Shown: positions 23,888-32,215 of the stretch, piece by piece
Numbering within the stretch: the stretch's first letter is position 1
Layout of the letters: every line of letters begins with the position of its first letter
Assembly: GCA_049652985.1 (NCBI GenBank)
Contig: JBASFK010000004.1
Span: forward strand, 124,001-188,000
DNA from: UBA7657 sp049652985
GTDB taxonomy: Bacteria; Pseudomonadota; Alphaproteobacteria; Micavibrionales; Micavibrionaceae
DNA: 64,000 nucleotides
Direction: 5' to 3'
Position numbers and translations under genes: made by a program
The notes under the pieces: generated by a model
The model's input: the letters and a program-made list of their open reading frames with translations, nothing else
What the model was told of the DNA's origin: nothing
Databases searched by the model: none

Positions 23888-25233
23888 CGAAGAAACTGCG
23901 TACATCGCGGTTCTCTCTTATATTATGCTCGGTCCTGACGCTGGCCATTGCCGCACCCGCCGTGCTTCATCCCCGCCCGGCCTATGCCTGCGGCATTTGT
24001 ATCGAGGGTGTGGTCGAGACCGAGTTGGAGCAATGGATCCAGGATATTGTCGGCGGAACATACTGGCGTGTCTCACGCCACGTGCGCAGCGAATTTGTCG
24101 CCCAGAAAGTCTGGCTGGTTTCGGTCTTCTGGGAGGATAATCTTCTTCCCGCGCTGATGCTGATGGCCGACCAGCTGACGGCGGTGGCCATGCAGCAGAT
24201 GCAGATCGTCGGCTCCTTGATGGATGCCAAACAGCAACTTGAGACGCAGCAGACGCTTCAGAGAATCGCCGCGCGTACGCACAAGGATTACCAGCCGAGT
24301 GTCGGGCTTTGCGAATTTGGCTCCAATGTGAAAAGCCTTAGCATGTCCGAGATCAAGGCGGATATGAACACGGCTGTAATGAGCCAGCGCTCGCAAGACC
24401 GCCAGCTTGGCGCTATCAACACGGCCGCCGCAATCGGCGAGGATGGCGACAAAAAAAGCCGCCTCAAGCAGTTCCGCGAAAAATACTGCGATCCACGCGA
24501 CAATAATAATGGCCTCAACTATCTTTGCGACTGGGACCAGCAAGGAACCCCCGGCCCGGACGTCGGCGGCCCGGATCCAAAACGTCTTAACAAGGACATC
24601 GACTTTGGCCGCACGGTCGATCAGCCCTGGACACTGGTGGTCGACATGGTCTTTCCGGAGCTGCGCGAAGAGCTGACCGAAGACGAAGAAGATATTTTTG
24701 CATTGGCCAGCAATCTGTACGGCCATGAAGTTTTTGTCCGCCCGCCCGCCAGATCGTTGGAGCCGATACCCACCCAGCGCATCACGAACCTGCAGAAGAT
24801 TTATCTCGACATGCGCTCGATTGTCGCCAAGCAGGCGGTTGCGGAAAATTCTTTCAACGCGGTCACGGGTATGAAAACCGAGGGCACGGCCGGTTCGTAC
24901 GATTTTCTTCGGGCGATGCTGGAAGAGCTTGGCCTGAGTTCTGGCGAGGCGCATCGTATGCTGAACAGCATCGCGCCCAGCTATTACGCCCAGATGGAAG
25001 TGCTGACGAGAAAGATTTATCAGAACCCGGATTTCTACACGAACCTCTATGATAAACCGACCAACGTCGACCGGAAGAGGGTCGCCATGGACGCGATAGG
25101 GCTGATGCAGAAATTCGACCTGTTCAAAAGTAATCTGCGCAGCGAGGCAACGCTTTCGGTTCTCCTGGAACAGGCCGTTGTCGAGCTGCAGGGCGAGGTT
25201 GAAAACGAAATGAACCAGATGACAGGCGAATGA
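23884..25233 (+). CDS. exported conserved-cysteine paralogue 2 of 4
   Basis: 449 residues. Signal peptide RTSRFSLILCSVLTLAIAAP...RPAYA, then Cys36-Gly-Ile-Cys39 at the predicted mature N-terminus. Helical region LPALMLMADQLTAVAMQQMQ, then ETQQTLQRIAARTHKDYQPS, CEFGSNVKSL, YCDPRDNNNGLNYLCDW, KRLNKDIDFGRTVDQPWT, ASNLYGHEVFVRPPA, and the C-terminal PSYYAQMEVLTRKIYQNPDF block. It has five cysteines shared with the other members besides one in the signal. It is nearly identical to paralogue 3 over its whole length, so it comes from a recent tandem duplication. ATGA overlaps on both sides indicate one operon. Exported; function not recognised. Confidence 0.7.
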   Translation: MTKKLRTSRFSLILCSVLTLAIAAPAVLHPRPAYACGICIEGVVETELEQWIQDIVGGTYWRVSRHVRSEFVAQKVWLVSVFWEDNLLPALMLMADQLTAVAMQQMQIVGSLMDAKQQLETQQTLQRIAARTHKDYQPSVGLCEFGSNVKSLSMSEIKADMNTAVMSQRSQDRQLGAINTAAAIGEDGDKKSRLKQFREKYCDPRDNNNGLNYLCDWDQQGTPGPDVGGPDPKRLNKDIDFGRTVDQPWTLVVDMVFPELREELTEDEEDIFALASNLYGHEVFVRPPARSLEPIPTQRITNLQKIYLDMRSIVAKQAVAENSFNAVTGMKTEGTAGSYDFLRAMLEELGLSSGEAHRMLNSIAPSYYAQMEVLTRKIYQNPDFYTNLYDKPTNVDRKRVAMDAIGLMQKFDLFKSNLRSEATLSVLLEQAVVELQGEVENEMNQMTGE

Positions 25234-26579
25234 AGAAGAAACTGCGGACATCGCGGCTCTCGCTTATACTGTGCTCGGTCCTGGCGCTGGCCATTGCCGC
25301 GCCTGCCGCGCTTCATCCGCGCCCGGCCTATGCCTGCGGCATTTGTGTCGAGGGTATAATCGAGACCGAGCTGGAGCAGTGGATCACCGATATCGCCGGC
25401 GGAACATACTGGCGCGTCACGCGCTTTGTGCGCAGCGAAATGACGGGGCAGAAAATCTGGCTGACTTCGATTTTCTGGGAGGACAATCTTCTTCCTGCGC
25501 TGATGCTGATGGCCGACCAGCTGACGGCGGTGGCGATGCAGCAGATGCAGATCGTCGGCTCCTTCATGGACGCCAAACACCAGCTGGAGACGCAGCAGAC
25601 TCTTCAGAAAATCGCCGCGCGCACGCACAAGGATTACCACCCGAGCATCGGGATTTGCGAATTCGGCTCCGGCGCGAAAAGCCTTGCCTTCTCCGAGAGC
25701 AAGTCGGAGTCGACCGCTCTCATTTACAGCCAGCGCTCGCAGGACCGCCAGCTTGGTGCGACTAACACGGTCGCCGCAATCGGCGATGATGGCGACAAGG
25801 AAGGCCGCATCAAGCAGTTCCGCGAAAAATTCTGCGACCCTCATGACAATAACAGCGGTCTTGGTTATCTCTGCGACTGGGATCAGCAAGGCCCCCCGGG
25901 GCCGGTGGTCGGCGCCGAGGACCCAAAACGGTTTAACAAGGACATCGACTTTGGCCGCACGATCGATCAGCCCTGGACGATGGTGGTCGACATGGTCTTT
26001 GCGGAGCTGCGCGAACACCTGACACCAGACGAAGAAGACGTTTTTGCATTAGCCAGCAATCTGTATGGCCATGAAGTTTTTATCCGCCCGCCTGCCAAGT
26101 CGCTGGAGCCGATACCCACCCAGCGCATCACGAACATGCAGAAGCTTTATCTCGACATGCGTTCGGTTGTCGCCAAGCGCGCTGTCGCCGAGAATTCTTT
26201 CAACGCGATCGCGGGAATGAAAGTCGAGGGCACACCCGGTTCATTCGATTATCTTCTGACGATGCTGGAGGAACTTGGCATGAACTATGACGAAGCGCAT
26301 AGCATGCTGGGCAGTATCGCGCCCAGCTATTACGCCCAGATGGAAGTGCTGACGAAAAAGATTTATCAGAACCCGGATTTTTATACGAACCTGTACGACA
26401 AACCGGCTAACGTCTCCCGGAAAAGGGTTGCGATACAGGCGATGGGGCTGATGCAGAAATTCGACCTGTTCAAAAGTTATCTGCGTAACGAGGCATCGCT
26501 TTCGGTTCTTCTGGAGCTGGCCGTTGTCGATCTGCAGGGCGAGGTTGAAAACGAAATGAACCAGATGTCGGGCGAATGA
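25230..26579 (+). CDS. exported conserved-cysteine paralogue 3 of 4
   Basis: 449 residues, the same length as its upstream twin, with the same signal peptide pattern (RTSRLSLILCSVLALAIAAP...RPAYACGIC) and the same blocks: LPALMLMADQLTAVAMQQMQ, THKDYHPSIGICEFGS, FCDPHDNNSGLGYLCDW, SNLYGHEVFIRPPAKS and PSYYAQMEVLTKKIYQNPDF. Differences cluster in the middle (about residues 150-200) and before the C-terminal block. It begins by ATGA overlap with paralogue 2, and a 37-base gap separates it from paralogue 4. Role unknown; likely periplasmic or surface-exposed with disulfides. Confidence 0.7.
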   Translation: MKKKLRTSRLSLILCSVLALAIAAPAALHPRPAYACGICVEGIIETELEQWITDIAGGTYWRVTRFVRSEMTGQKIWLTSIFWEDNLLPALMLMADQLTAVAMQQMQIVGSFMDAKHQLETQQTLQKIAARTHKDYHPSIGICEFGSGAKSLAFSESKSESTALIYSQRSQDRQLGATNTVAAIGDDGDKEGRIKQFREKFCDPHDNNSGLGYLCDWDQQGPPGPVVGAEDPKRFNKDIDFGRTIDQPWTMVVDMVFAELREHLTPDEEDVFALASNLYGHEVFIRPPAKSLEPIPTQRITNMQKLYLDMRSVVAKRAVAENSFNAIAGMKVEGTPGSFDYLLTMLEELGMNYDEAHSMLGSIAPSYYAQMEVLTKKIYQNPDFYTNLYDKPANVSRKRVAIQAMGLMQKFDLFKSYLRNEASLSVLLELAVVDLQGEVENEMNQMSGE

Positions 26580-26616
26580 CCGGCCCGGCTGAGTGCGATA
26601 GAAATTTTAGGTTTAC

Positions 26617-28443
26617 ATGAGAGAAATTCGTTTAGGAAAAAAACACATTGCAGTAGCGGCGGGCCTGGCGCTCGTCGGTGCGTTCGCATGGTTTTTTCTT
26701 GTCCCGGGAGTGCCATCAGAAGGCGTGGCATCCACGGGCGGCGGCAAGCCGTTGGCGCTCCAGGGAACGCTTGAGGGTTTTGAGCCCGGCGCCAGGGTGA
26801 GTTACAGCATCCTGCCCGACGAAGGCCAGCCTGCAAGCGGCGAGTCGTGGGTGGATGCCTCCGGGCGTCTCGCTCTGCCGGCCTATAATCTTTACGCCGC
26901 CGCAGGGCGTTATCTCTCTTACACCATCGAGGTGGAGGAAAATAAAAAACCCGTCAACCTGGCCCTGACTCTTGATTCCAAAAACGGTTCGATCGCCGTG
27001 CAGGGCAAAGGGCTCGATCCGTCGGCTGAAATCACGCTCGGTGACCAGGTCACCAAATCGGACTGGGCGGGCATGATCCGCGAAGCCATAGCTGGCAGTC
27101 TGAACGATCTTGGAAACGAGGAAGGATTTAGGGTCGCGCTTTATGGCGGCGTGGCAAGTGACGCAGTAGAGAAGTCGGATCCGAGGATCATCAAGGTTCT
27201 CGCTTCACCGGGCGGTGGCCATTATATTGACCCGCTGACGAACATTTATGCTTTTCCTTACGGTTGCAACGACACCCTCCCCCCCCCGGTGATGTACAGT
27301 TTCTGCATCCCCGGCAGCATGCAGGTGCCGGGGATTATCAATAACTACGTCAAGGCGCTGATGCTGATGACCGAACAGCTCTCGGCGGTGATGAACTCGA
27401 TGATGCTGCAGGTCGGGGCGATGATCGACGCCAAGTTCCAGCTCGAGACGCAGCGCGAGCTTCAGAGGCTGGTGGCCGAAGCGCACAAGGATTATCACCC
27501 GAGCGAGCTGATGTGCGAATTCGGCTCGTTCATGCGGAGCCTTTCTTCCTCGGAAGAAAAGGCGCATACGGAAAAAGCGTCGATCAACAGCTTGCTCACC
27601 GATTTCTATGTCGGCACGGAGCACGCGAGCAGTTCCGAAAGCAATCAGAGCGAATTCGTTTCGCGTGTCGAGCAGTTCCGCACAGTTTATTGCGACCCGC
27701 ATGATAACAATAACGGTCTGCGTTTCATGTGCGACCACGATCAGAGATGGGAAACGGCCGGTGCCGGCGGCAACAATCCTGACCGCATGAACAACGACAT
27801 AGACTATTTCCGCACGATGGATGACGTTCTCACGCTGGATATCGATTTTACCAACTCACACGGCCCCACAAACCCCCGTCCGTCGACGCCCGATGAGCAG
27901 GACGTCCTTGCGCTCGCCAAGAACCTGTACTGGCCAAGGCCTTTGCCGCCAGGGGTGCCTGAAGAAATCAAAGACAGGTTTTTCCAGTACATGGATGCGC
28001 GCCATATCTACGCCGCGATGAACGTTGCGCACACGTCCTATACCACCATCGCCGGCATGAAAAGCAAGGAGCATCCCACGCTTTTAGATCAAGGTGGCTA
28101 CAGCTACATGCAGGCCATGCTGCGCAACTTCGGAATGAACAATGGCCAGATTGGAGGGTTTTTGGGTGCGTTCCCCAGCTATTATGCGCAGATGGAAGTG
28201 CTGACGAAAAAAATCTACCAGCACCCGGATTTCTATACCAACCTCTACGACAAACCCGCCAACGTGGACCGTATCCGCGCGACGCTGGACGCGATTTCGC
28301 TGATGCAGCAACGCGATTTCATGGACTCGATGCTTCGGCGCGAAATGATGACCTCGCTCCTGCTCGAGCAGGCTCTCGACGTCCATGTGAAAAAGCTGAA
28401 CGCGGCGGTCGTCGAGGATGTTAAAAACCTCCAGCGCCGCTAA
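26617..28443 (+). CDS. exported conserved-cysteine paralogue 4 of 4 with extra N-terminal domain
   Basis: 608 residues. Residues about 10-30 form an uncleaved-looking membrane anchor (HIAVAAGLALVGAFAWFFLV) instead of the cleavable signal of the others. Residues about 40-130 look like a beta-rich, Ig-like or carboxypeptidase-regulatory-type domain (ALQGTLEGFEPGARVSYSIL). The paralogue region starts near 220 (YGCNDTLPPP, MYSFCIPGSM). It continues with ALMLMTEQLSAVMNSMMLQV, DYHPSELMCEFGS, YCDPHDNNNGLRFMCDH, NNDIDYFRTMDD and PSYYAQMEVLTKKIYQHPDF. A run of nine C (27279-27287) encodes Pro-Pro-Pro and is a possible slippage site. Function unknown; it may anchor the other paralogues to the inner membrane. 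Confidence 0.68.
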   Translation: MREIRLGKKHIAVAAGLALVGAFAWFFLVPGVPSEGVASTGGGKPLALQGTLEGFEPGARVSYSILPDEGQPASGESWVDASGRLALPAYNLYAAAGRYLSYTIEVEENKKPVNLALTLDSKNGSIAVQGKGLDPSAEITLGDQVTKSDWAGMIREAIAGSLNDLGNEEGFRVALYGGVASDAVEKSDPRIIKVLASPGGGHYIDPLTNIYAFPYGCNDTLPPPVMYSFCIPGSMQVPGIINNYVKALMLMTEQLSAVMNSMMLQVGAMIDAKFQLETQRELQRLVAEAHKDYHPSELMCEFGSFMRSLSSSEEKAHTEKASINSLLTDFYVGTEHASSSESNQSEFVSRVEQFRTVYCDPHDNNNGLRFMCDHDQRWETAGAGGNNPDRMNNDIDYFRTMDDVLTLDIDFTNSHGPTNPRPSTPDEQDVLALAKNLYWPRPLPPGVPEEIKDRFFQYMDARHIYAAMNVAHTSYTTIAGMKSKEHPTLLDQGGYSYMQAMLRNFGMNNGQIGGFLGAFPSYYAQMEVLTKKIYQHPDFYTNLYDKPANVDRIRATLDAISLMQQRDFMDSMLRREMMTSLLLEQALDVHVKKLNAAVVEDVKNLQRR

Positions 28444-28484
28444 AAGCGCCCCCGCCCCGTCAGGCGGAAAAATACCCCTGAAAC

Positions 28485-28500
28485 TGGCACTTTCCTTGCA
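28485..28500 (+). promoter_or_regulatory. sigma-54 promoter of flgKL
   Basis: TGGCAC-TTTCC-TTGCA matches the RpoN consensus with the invariant GG (28486-28487) and GC (28498-28499) ten bases apart. Transcription would start near 28511, about 65 bases before the flgK ATG. Late or middle flagellar genes are commonly RpoN-dependent with an FlrC/FlbD-type activator. Confidence 0.85.
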
Positions 28501-28575
28501 AGACAACCCTGTAGGACTGAACCAGGCGTCCGCTTTGGCAAATATTGCCCGGGCTGCGCCTTACAGGGATTTTAC

Positions 28576-30972
28576 ATGTCGCTTACCGCTTTGAATGCCG
28601 CCCTGACGGGCCTTCGGATCGCACAGCAGCAGATCGGGGTTATTTCCAACAACGTCGCCAATGTCGGCACCCCCGGCTATACCCGGAAAATTTTGCCGCA
28701 AAGCGCCCAGGTTATTAATGGCGCGGGGGTCGGCGTTCTGGCCGACAAGATCATCCGGAACGTGGACCTTAATCTCTCTCGCGACCTGTGGACCCAGATC
28801 AGCACGACATCGTTCCTGGACGTCAAGGAAACATATCTTAACCGCATCCAGCAGTTTCACGGTCCGCCCGATAAGGAGCTTTCGATCGCTGCCGAACTGG
28901 CGCGCCTGCATGACAGCTTCTCGGCCCTGGCCGACAGCCCCGAGGACCGCTTCCTGCAATCCAGTACCGTCAGCCAGGCGGTCGACACGGCGAACAAGAT
29001 CAATGGCCTTTCGCGCCTGATCACCACACTGCGCAACGATGCGCAGGGCCAGCTTCAGGACAGTGTCGCACGCATCAACGACCTGCTGGGGCAGATCGCG
29101 GAGCTGAACGTCGACATATCGTACAGCAGCGGCGTCGGCCGCAGCACCGCCGCGCTGGAGGACAAGCGCGACGATGCGATCAAGGAATTGTCCAAGATGA
29201 TGGATCTCAGCTTTTTCCAGCGCGGCGATGGCGTGGTCGTTGTTCAGACCAGCGAGGGTGTGGAACTGGCTTCCAACCGCGCGACGCTTTTGACCTTCCG
29301 CCCCACGCCGCAGGCGGCGACGACTTATTACCCGGCTTCAGCCGCAGGCGTTTATGTCGGCGACCCGCTCACCAATCCGGGCGCGGTGGATATCACGCTG
29401 GACGCGCCGGGCGGCAAGCTCGGCGGGCTGCTGGAGCTTCGCGACGAAACATTTCCCAAGCAGATGGCGCAGCTGGATGAGTTGGCGCACAAGATGGCGC
29501 TCCGTTTCGAGGCGCAGGGCCTGCGGCTTTTTACCGACGCCTCGGGCAATATTCCCTCCGACACACCGCCCAATTCCGTTACGGGAACGCCCGTGGGTTA
29601 TGTCGGGTTTTCCGGCGTCATCCGGGTCAACGAGAACATCATCGCGGATAATTCGATTCTGCAAAGCGGCACATACGGCGCGAACATCACTACCGGGTCG
29701 AACGAAATCATCCGCCGCGTCCTGCAGTTTTCCTTCACCGGCGTCGATTTCCAGCAGGCCGTCGGCGACATCGACATGCGCGTTTCGGCCAACGCCCCGC
29801 CGAACGACACGCTGCAGGAATTCCTCGGCATTTTTTCGGAGAACGAGGTAGAAGGCACGCGCAACCTCAGCAGCTTTCTTTCCGCTGCCGATTTGATCTC
29901 TTCCGCCAACGGCGCGCTTGATCCGGGCAGCGACACATTCAGGATGACCTTCGAGGAGGCCTCGCTTGGCCTGGGCCCCGTGAACGTAGATGTATCGCTG
30001 GCCGCTATTCCGGACGGCGGCGGCAATTTCGTGCAGGACCTGATCGCCTATATCAACGCCACAGTCATCCCGGCGCTGGGCGCGGGCGACCAGGCAGACC
30101 TGACCGCGATGGGCGTGACGTTCGCGCAAGGCGCCAATGGTCAGTTTACGGTTGAATCGACCGGCGATATTACTTTCGACGCTGGCATCGTGAACGGCAT
30201 GGGCGACGATGGCCTCGCGCTGCTGGGCTTCGCGGAAGGAACGACCGAGGCGACGGACCCTTATTTCGACGTGCAGGTAGGCAACAACGCGCCCGTCCGC
30301 ATTACCATCGCGCCCGACGACGACGAGGTGGATCTGCAGGCGAAGCTGCTTGCGGTTCCCGGCCTCGCGATGGAAGATCTTGTGGCCTCGGCGGATGGAT
30401 TTTTACGCCTGCGCCCCGGCAACGATTACGATAACCCCGATTTCGGCGGCGATATCCGCATCATCGCCGGCCCCTTTACTGCGAACGGCGCGGGCGCCAA
30501 CGCGGTGTTCGGCGCGGGCACGATTCAGAACGGCGTGAATATCGCCTCGGCCCTGTTCGGGAGTTTCTCGACCGGGCCGCTGCAGGATCTCTCGCCGATC
30601 ACCGATGTTTCCTACGGCTCGCAGACAGATGGATCGATCGCGCCGCCGATACCGACCACGTCCTTCCGCAACCAGTTCCTTGGTCCCGGCGCGAACATTA
30701 CCGCGAATATCGTGGGCTCCAGCACCATCATCGATTTTTCGCAGAAACTTGTTAACGAACAGACACAGGAGACAATCCTGGTCGAGACGCACAGGGCCGA
30801 TGAGGAGACGCTGAGAGAAACACTGCAGCGCCAGTTGCTTGATGAATCGGCCGTGAATATCGACGAGGAGCTCGGCACATTGATTCAGGTGCAGACGGCC
30901 TATGCGGCCTCCGCGCGCGTGATCACGGCGATTAACCAGTTGTTTGACGAATTATTGAACGCGATTCGCTAG
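28576..30972 (+). CDS. flgK: flagellar hook-associated protein 1
   Basis: 798 residues. The N-terminus (SLTALNAALTGLRIAQQQIG, ISNNVANVGTPGYTRK) and the C-terminus (ELGTLIQVQTAYAASARVIT, AINQLFDELLNAI) are the coiled-coil ends typical of FlgK, which forms the junction between hook and filament. The long middle (about 200-740) is variable and beta-rich, and makes this FlgK longer than the E. coli protein (about 547). Start ATG with AGGGA upstream. Secreted by the flagellar type III system without a cleaved signal. flgL follows after 34 bases. Confidence 0.92.
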   Translation: MSLTALNAALTGLRIAQQQIGVISNNVANVGTPGYTRKILPQSAQVINGAGVGVLADKIIRNVDLNLSRDLWTQISTTSFLDVKETYLNRIQQFHGPPDKELSIAAELARLHDSFSALADSPEDRFLQSSTVSQAVDTANKINGLSRLITTLRNDAQGQLQDSVARINDLLGQIAELNVDISYSSGVGRSTAALEDKRDDAIKELSKMMDLSFFQRGDGVVVVQTSEGVELASNRATLLTFRPTPQAATTYYPASAAGVYVGDPLTNPGAVDITLDAPGGKLGGLLELRDETFPKQMAQLDELAHKMALRFEAQGLRLFTDASGNIPSDTPPNSVTGTPVGYVGFSGVIRVNENIIADNSILQSGTYGANITTGSNEIIRRVLQFSFTGVDFQQAVGDIDMRVSANAPPNDTLQEFLGIFSENEVEGTRNLSSFLSAADLISSANGALDPGSDTFRMTFEEASLGLGPVNVDVSLAAIPDGGGNFVQDLIAYINATVIPALGAGDQADLTAMGVTFAQGANGQFTVESTGDITFDAGIVNGMGDDGLALLGFAEGTTEATDPYFDVQVGNNAPVRITIAPDDDEVDLQAKLLAVPGLAMEDLVASADGFLRLRPGNDYDNPDFGGDIRIIAGPFTANGAGANAVFGAGTIQNGVNIASALFGSFSTGPLQDLSPITDVSYGSQTDGSIAPPIPTTSFRNQFLGPGANITANIVGSSTIIDFSQKLVNEQTQETILVETHRADEETLRETLQRQLLDESAVNIDEELGTLIQVQTAYAASARVITAINQLFDELLNAIR

Positions 30973-31006
30973 GAATAATGACCAGGAATATTGAAAGGAT
31001 AAAAAC

Positions 31007-32209
31007 ATGACGGGCATTTCAACGCTGGGCCAAGCCCTCGACCAGATCGAGCGCATCAAGGAGCAGCAATCTTTGTTTTCGACGCTCTCGACCCAGCTTA
31101 CCACGGGGAAAAAAAGCCAGACTTTCACAGGTCTCGGGATCGATGCGATGCTTTCAAAGCGCTCACGCGCGGAATTCAATTCCTTCGACCAGTACATCAA
31201 GAACATCACCAACACCGACAGGCGTATAAAACTGATGCTCTCGGCCATCGAGGAATTCAAGGCGCAGGCCGAGAATTTCGCCGACGTGCTGGTGAATTTT
31301 TCACAGGAAAGTGAACACCAGAAAGGCGACATCATTTATTACGATGACCCGCTGACGCCGGAGATCGAGAACACGCCCGTCGGCATGACTTCGGGCGATG
31401 AGGGCGTGGATTTCGCCACAGTGCGTGAATTCGCGGGCAATATCCTCAGCTTCTTTAAAGATCTTGTGAACGCGAAAGACGGCGACCGTTACCTGCTCGG
31501 CGGCGCGGATACGCTGACAAAACCTCTCGAAGACAGCGGCACGCTTGATTCGGCTATCAGCGTCCTGGTCAAATCATGGAAAAACGGAACGATCACGACG
31601 GACAATCTGCTGGCCGACATGCGCGACCGCACAGCGACAGGCGGCAACCCGGATGCGCTGACCGATACGGTCGTGGGTTATTCGCCGGCCCTGAGCGCCG
31701 GCACGGTGGGCAAGGTTTTCGTGCGCGTCGACGATGTGTCCGAAATCGATTTCACAGTTCTGGGCAACGACAAGGCGTTTCGCGATATCATCGTGGCCGC
31801 GAGCGCCGTCATGAACGGCGACCTGCCGCCGATGATCGATGCTTACGAGCCGCCCAACACTTACCCGGGCGTGCCCGATCACCAGGGAGCGCCCGGCAAT
31901 ACGGTGCAGGAGATGAAGGATAATTTCTTCGGGCTCTTTAACAACCTGACAGCGATGGTCAACAACGCGATCGATGATGTCGACAAGCTGCGCTTCAAGC
32001 TCGAAGGCGTGCGCGCCCGGATCGACGACGTGAAACAAAGCCACGTGGAGCAGAAGAACCTGCTCCTCAATACCATCGGCGATGTCGAGGATGTCGATAT
32101 CAACGAAGTCGCGGTGCGCATCCAGCAGCTCCAGATACAGCTCGACGCGTCATACCGCGTCACCGCCAAGCTGCAGGAGCTGACGCTGGCGAACTACCTT
32201 CTGGTCTAG
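31007..32209 (+). CDS. flgL: flagellar hook-associated protein 3 / flagellin-family
   Basis: 400 residues. Flagellin-type N-terminus (LGQALDQIERIKEQQSLFST, LSTQLTTGKKSQTFTGLG) and C-terminus (RIDDVKQSHVEQKNLLLNTI, NEVAVRIQQLQIQLDASYRV) fit FlgL, the second junction protein that caps the hook before the filament; RYLLGGAD is also FlgL-like. AGGA upstream of the start. Together with flgK it forms a two-gene sigma-54 operon. No other flagellar gene is in the window, so this pair is separated from the main flagellar cluster. Its stop is six bases from the converging TcpQ-like gene. Confidence 0.88.
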   Translation: MTGISTLGQALDQIERIKEQQSLFSTLSTQLTTGKKSQTFTGLGIDAMLSKRSRAEFNSFDQYIKNITNTDRRIKLMLSAIEEFKAQAENFADVLVNFSQESEHQKGDIIYYDDPLTPEIENTPVGMTSGDEGVDFATVREFAGNILSFFKDLVNAKDGDRYLLGGADTLTKPLEDSGTLDSAISVLVKSWKNGTITTDNLLADMRDRTATGGNPDALTDTVVGYSPALSAGTVGKVFVRVDDVSEIDFTVLGNDKAFRDIIVAASAVMNGDLPPMIDAYEPPNTYPGVPDHQGAPGNTVQEMKDNFFGLFNNLTAMVNNAIDDVDKLRFKLEGVRARIDDVKQSHVEQKNLLLNTIGDVEDVDINEVAVRIQQLQIQLDASYRVTAKLQELTLANYLLV

Positions 32210-32215
32210 GAAAAA

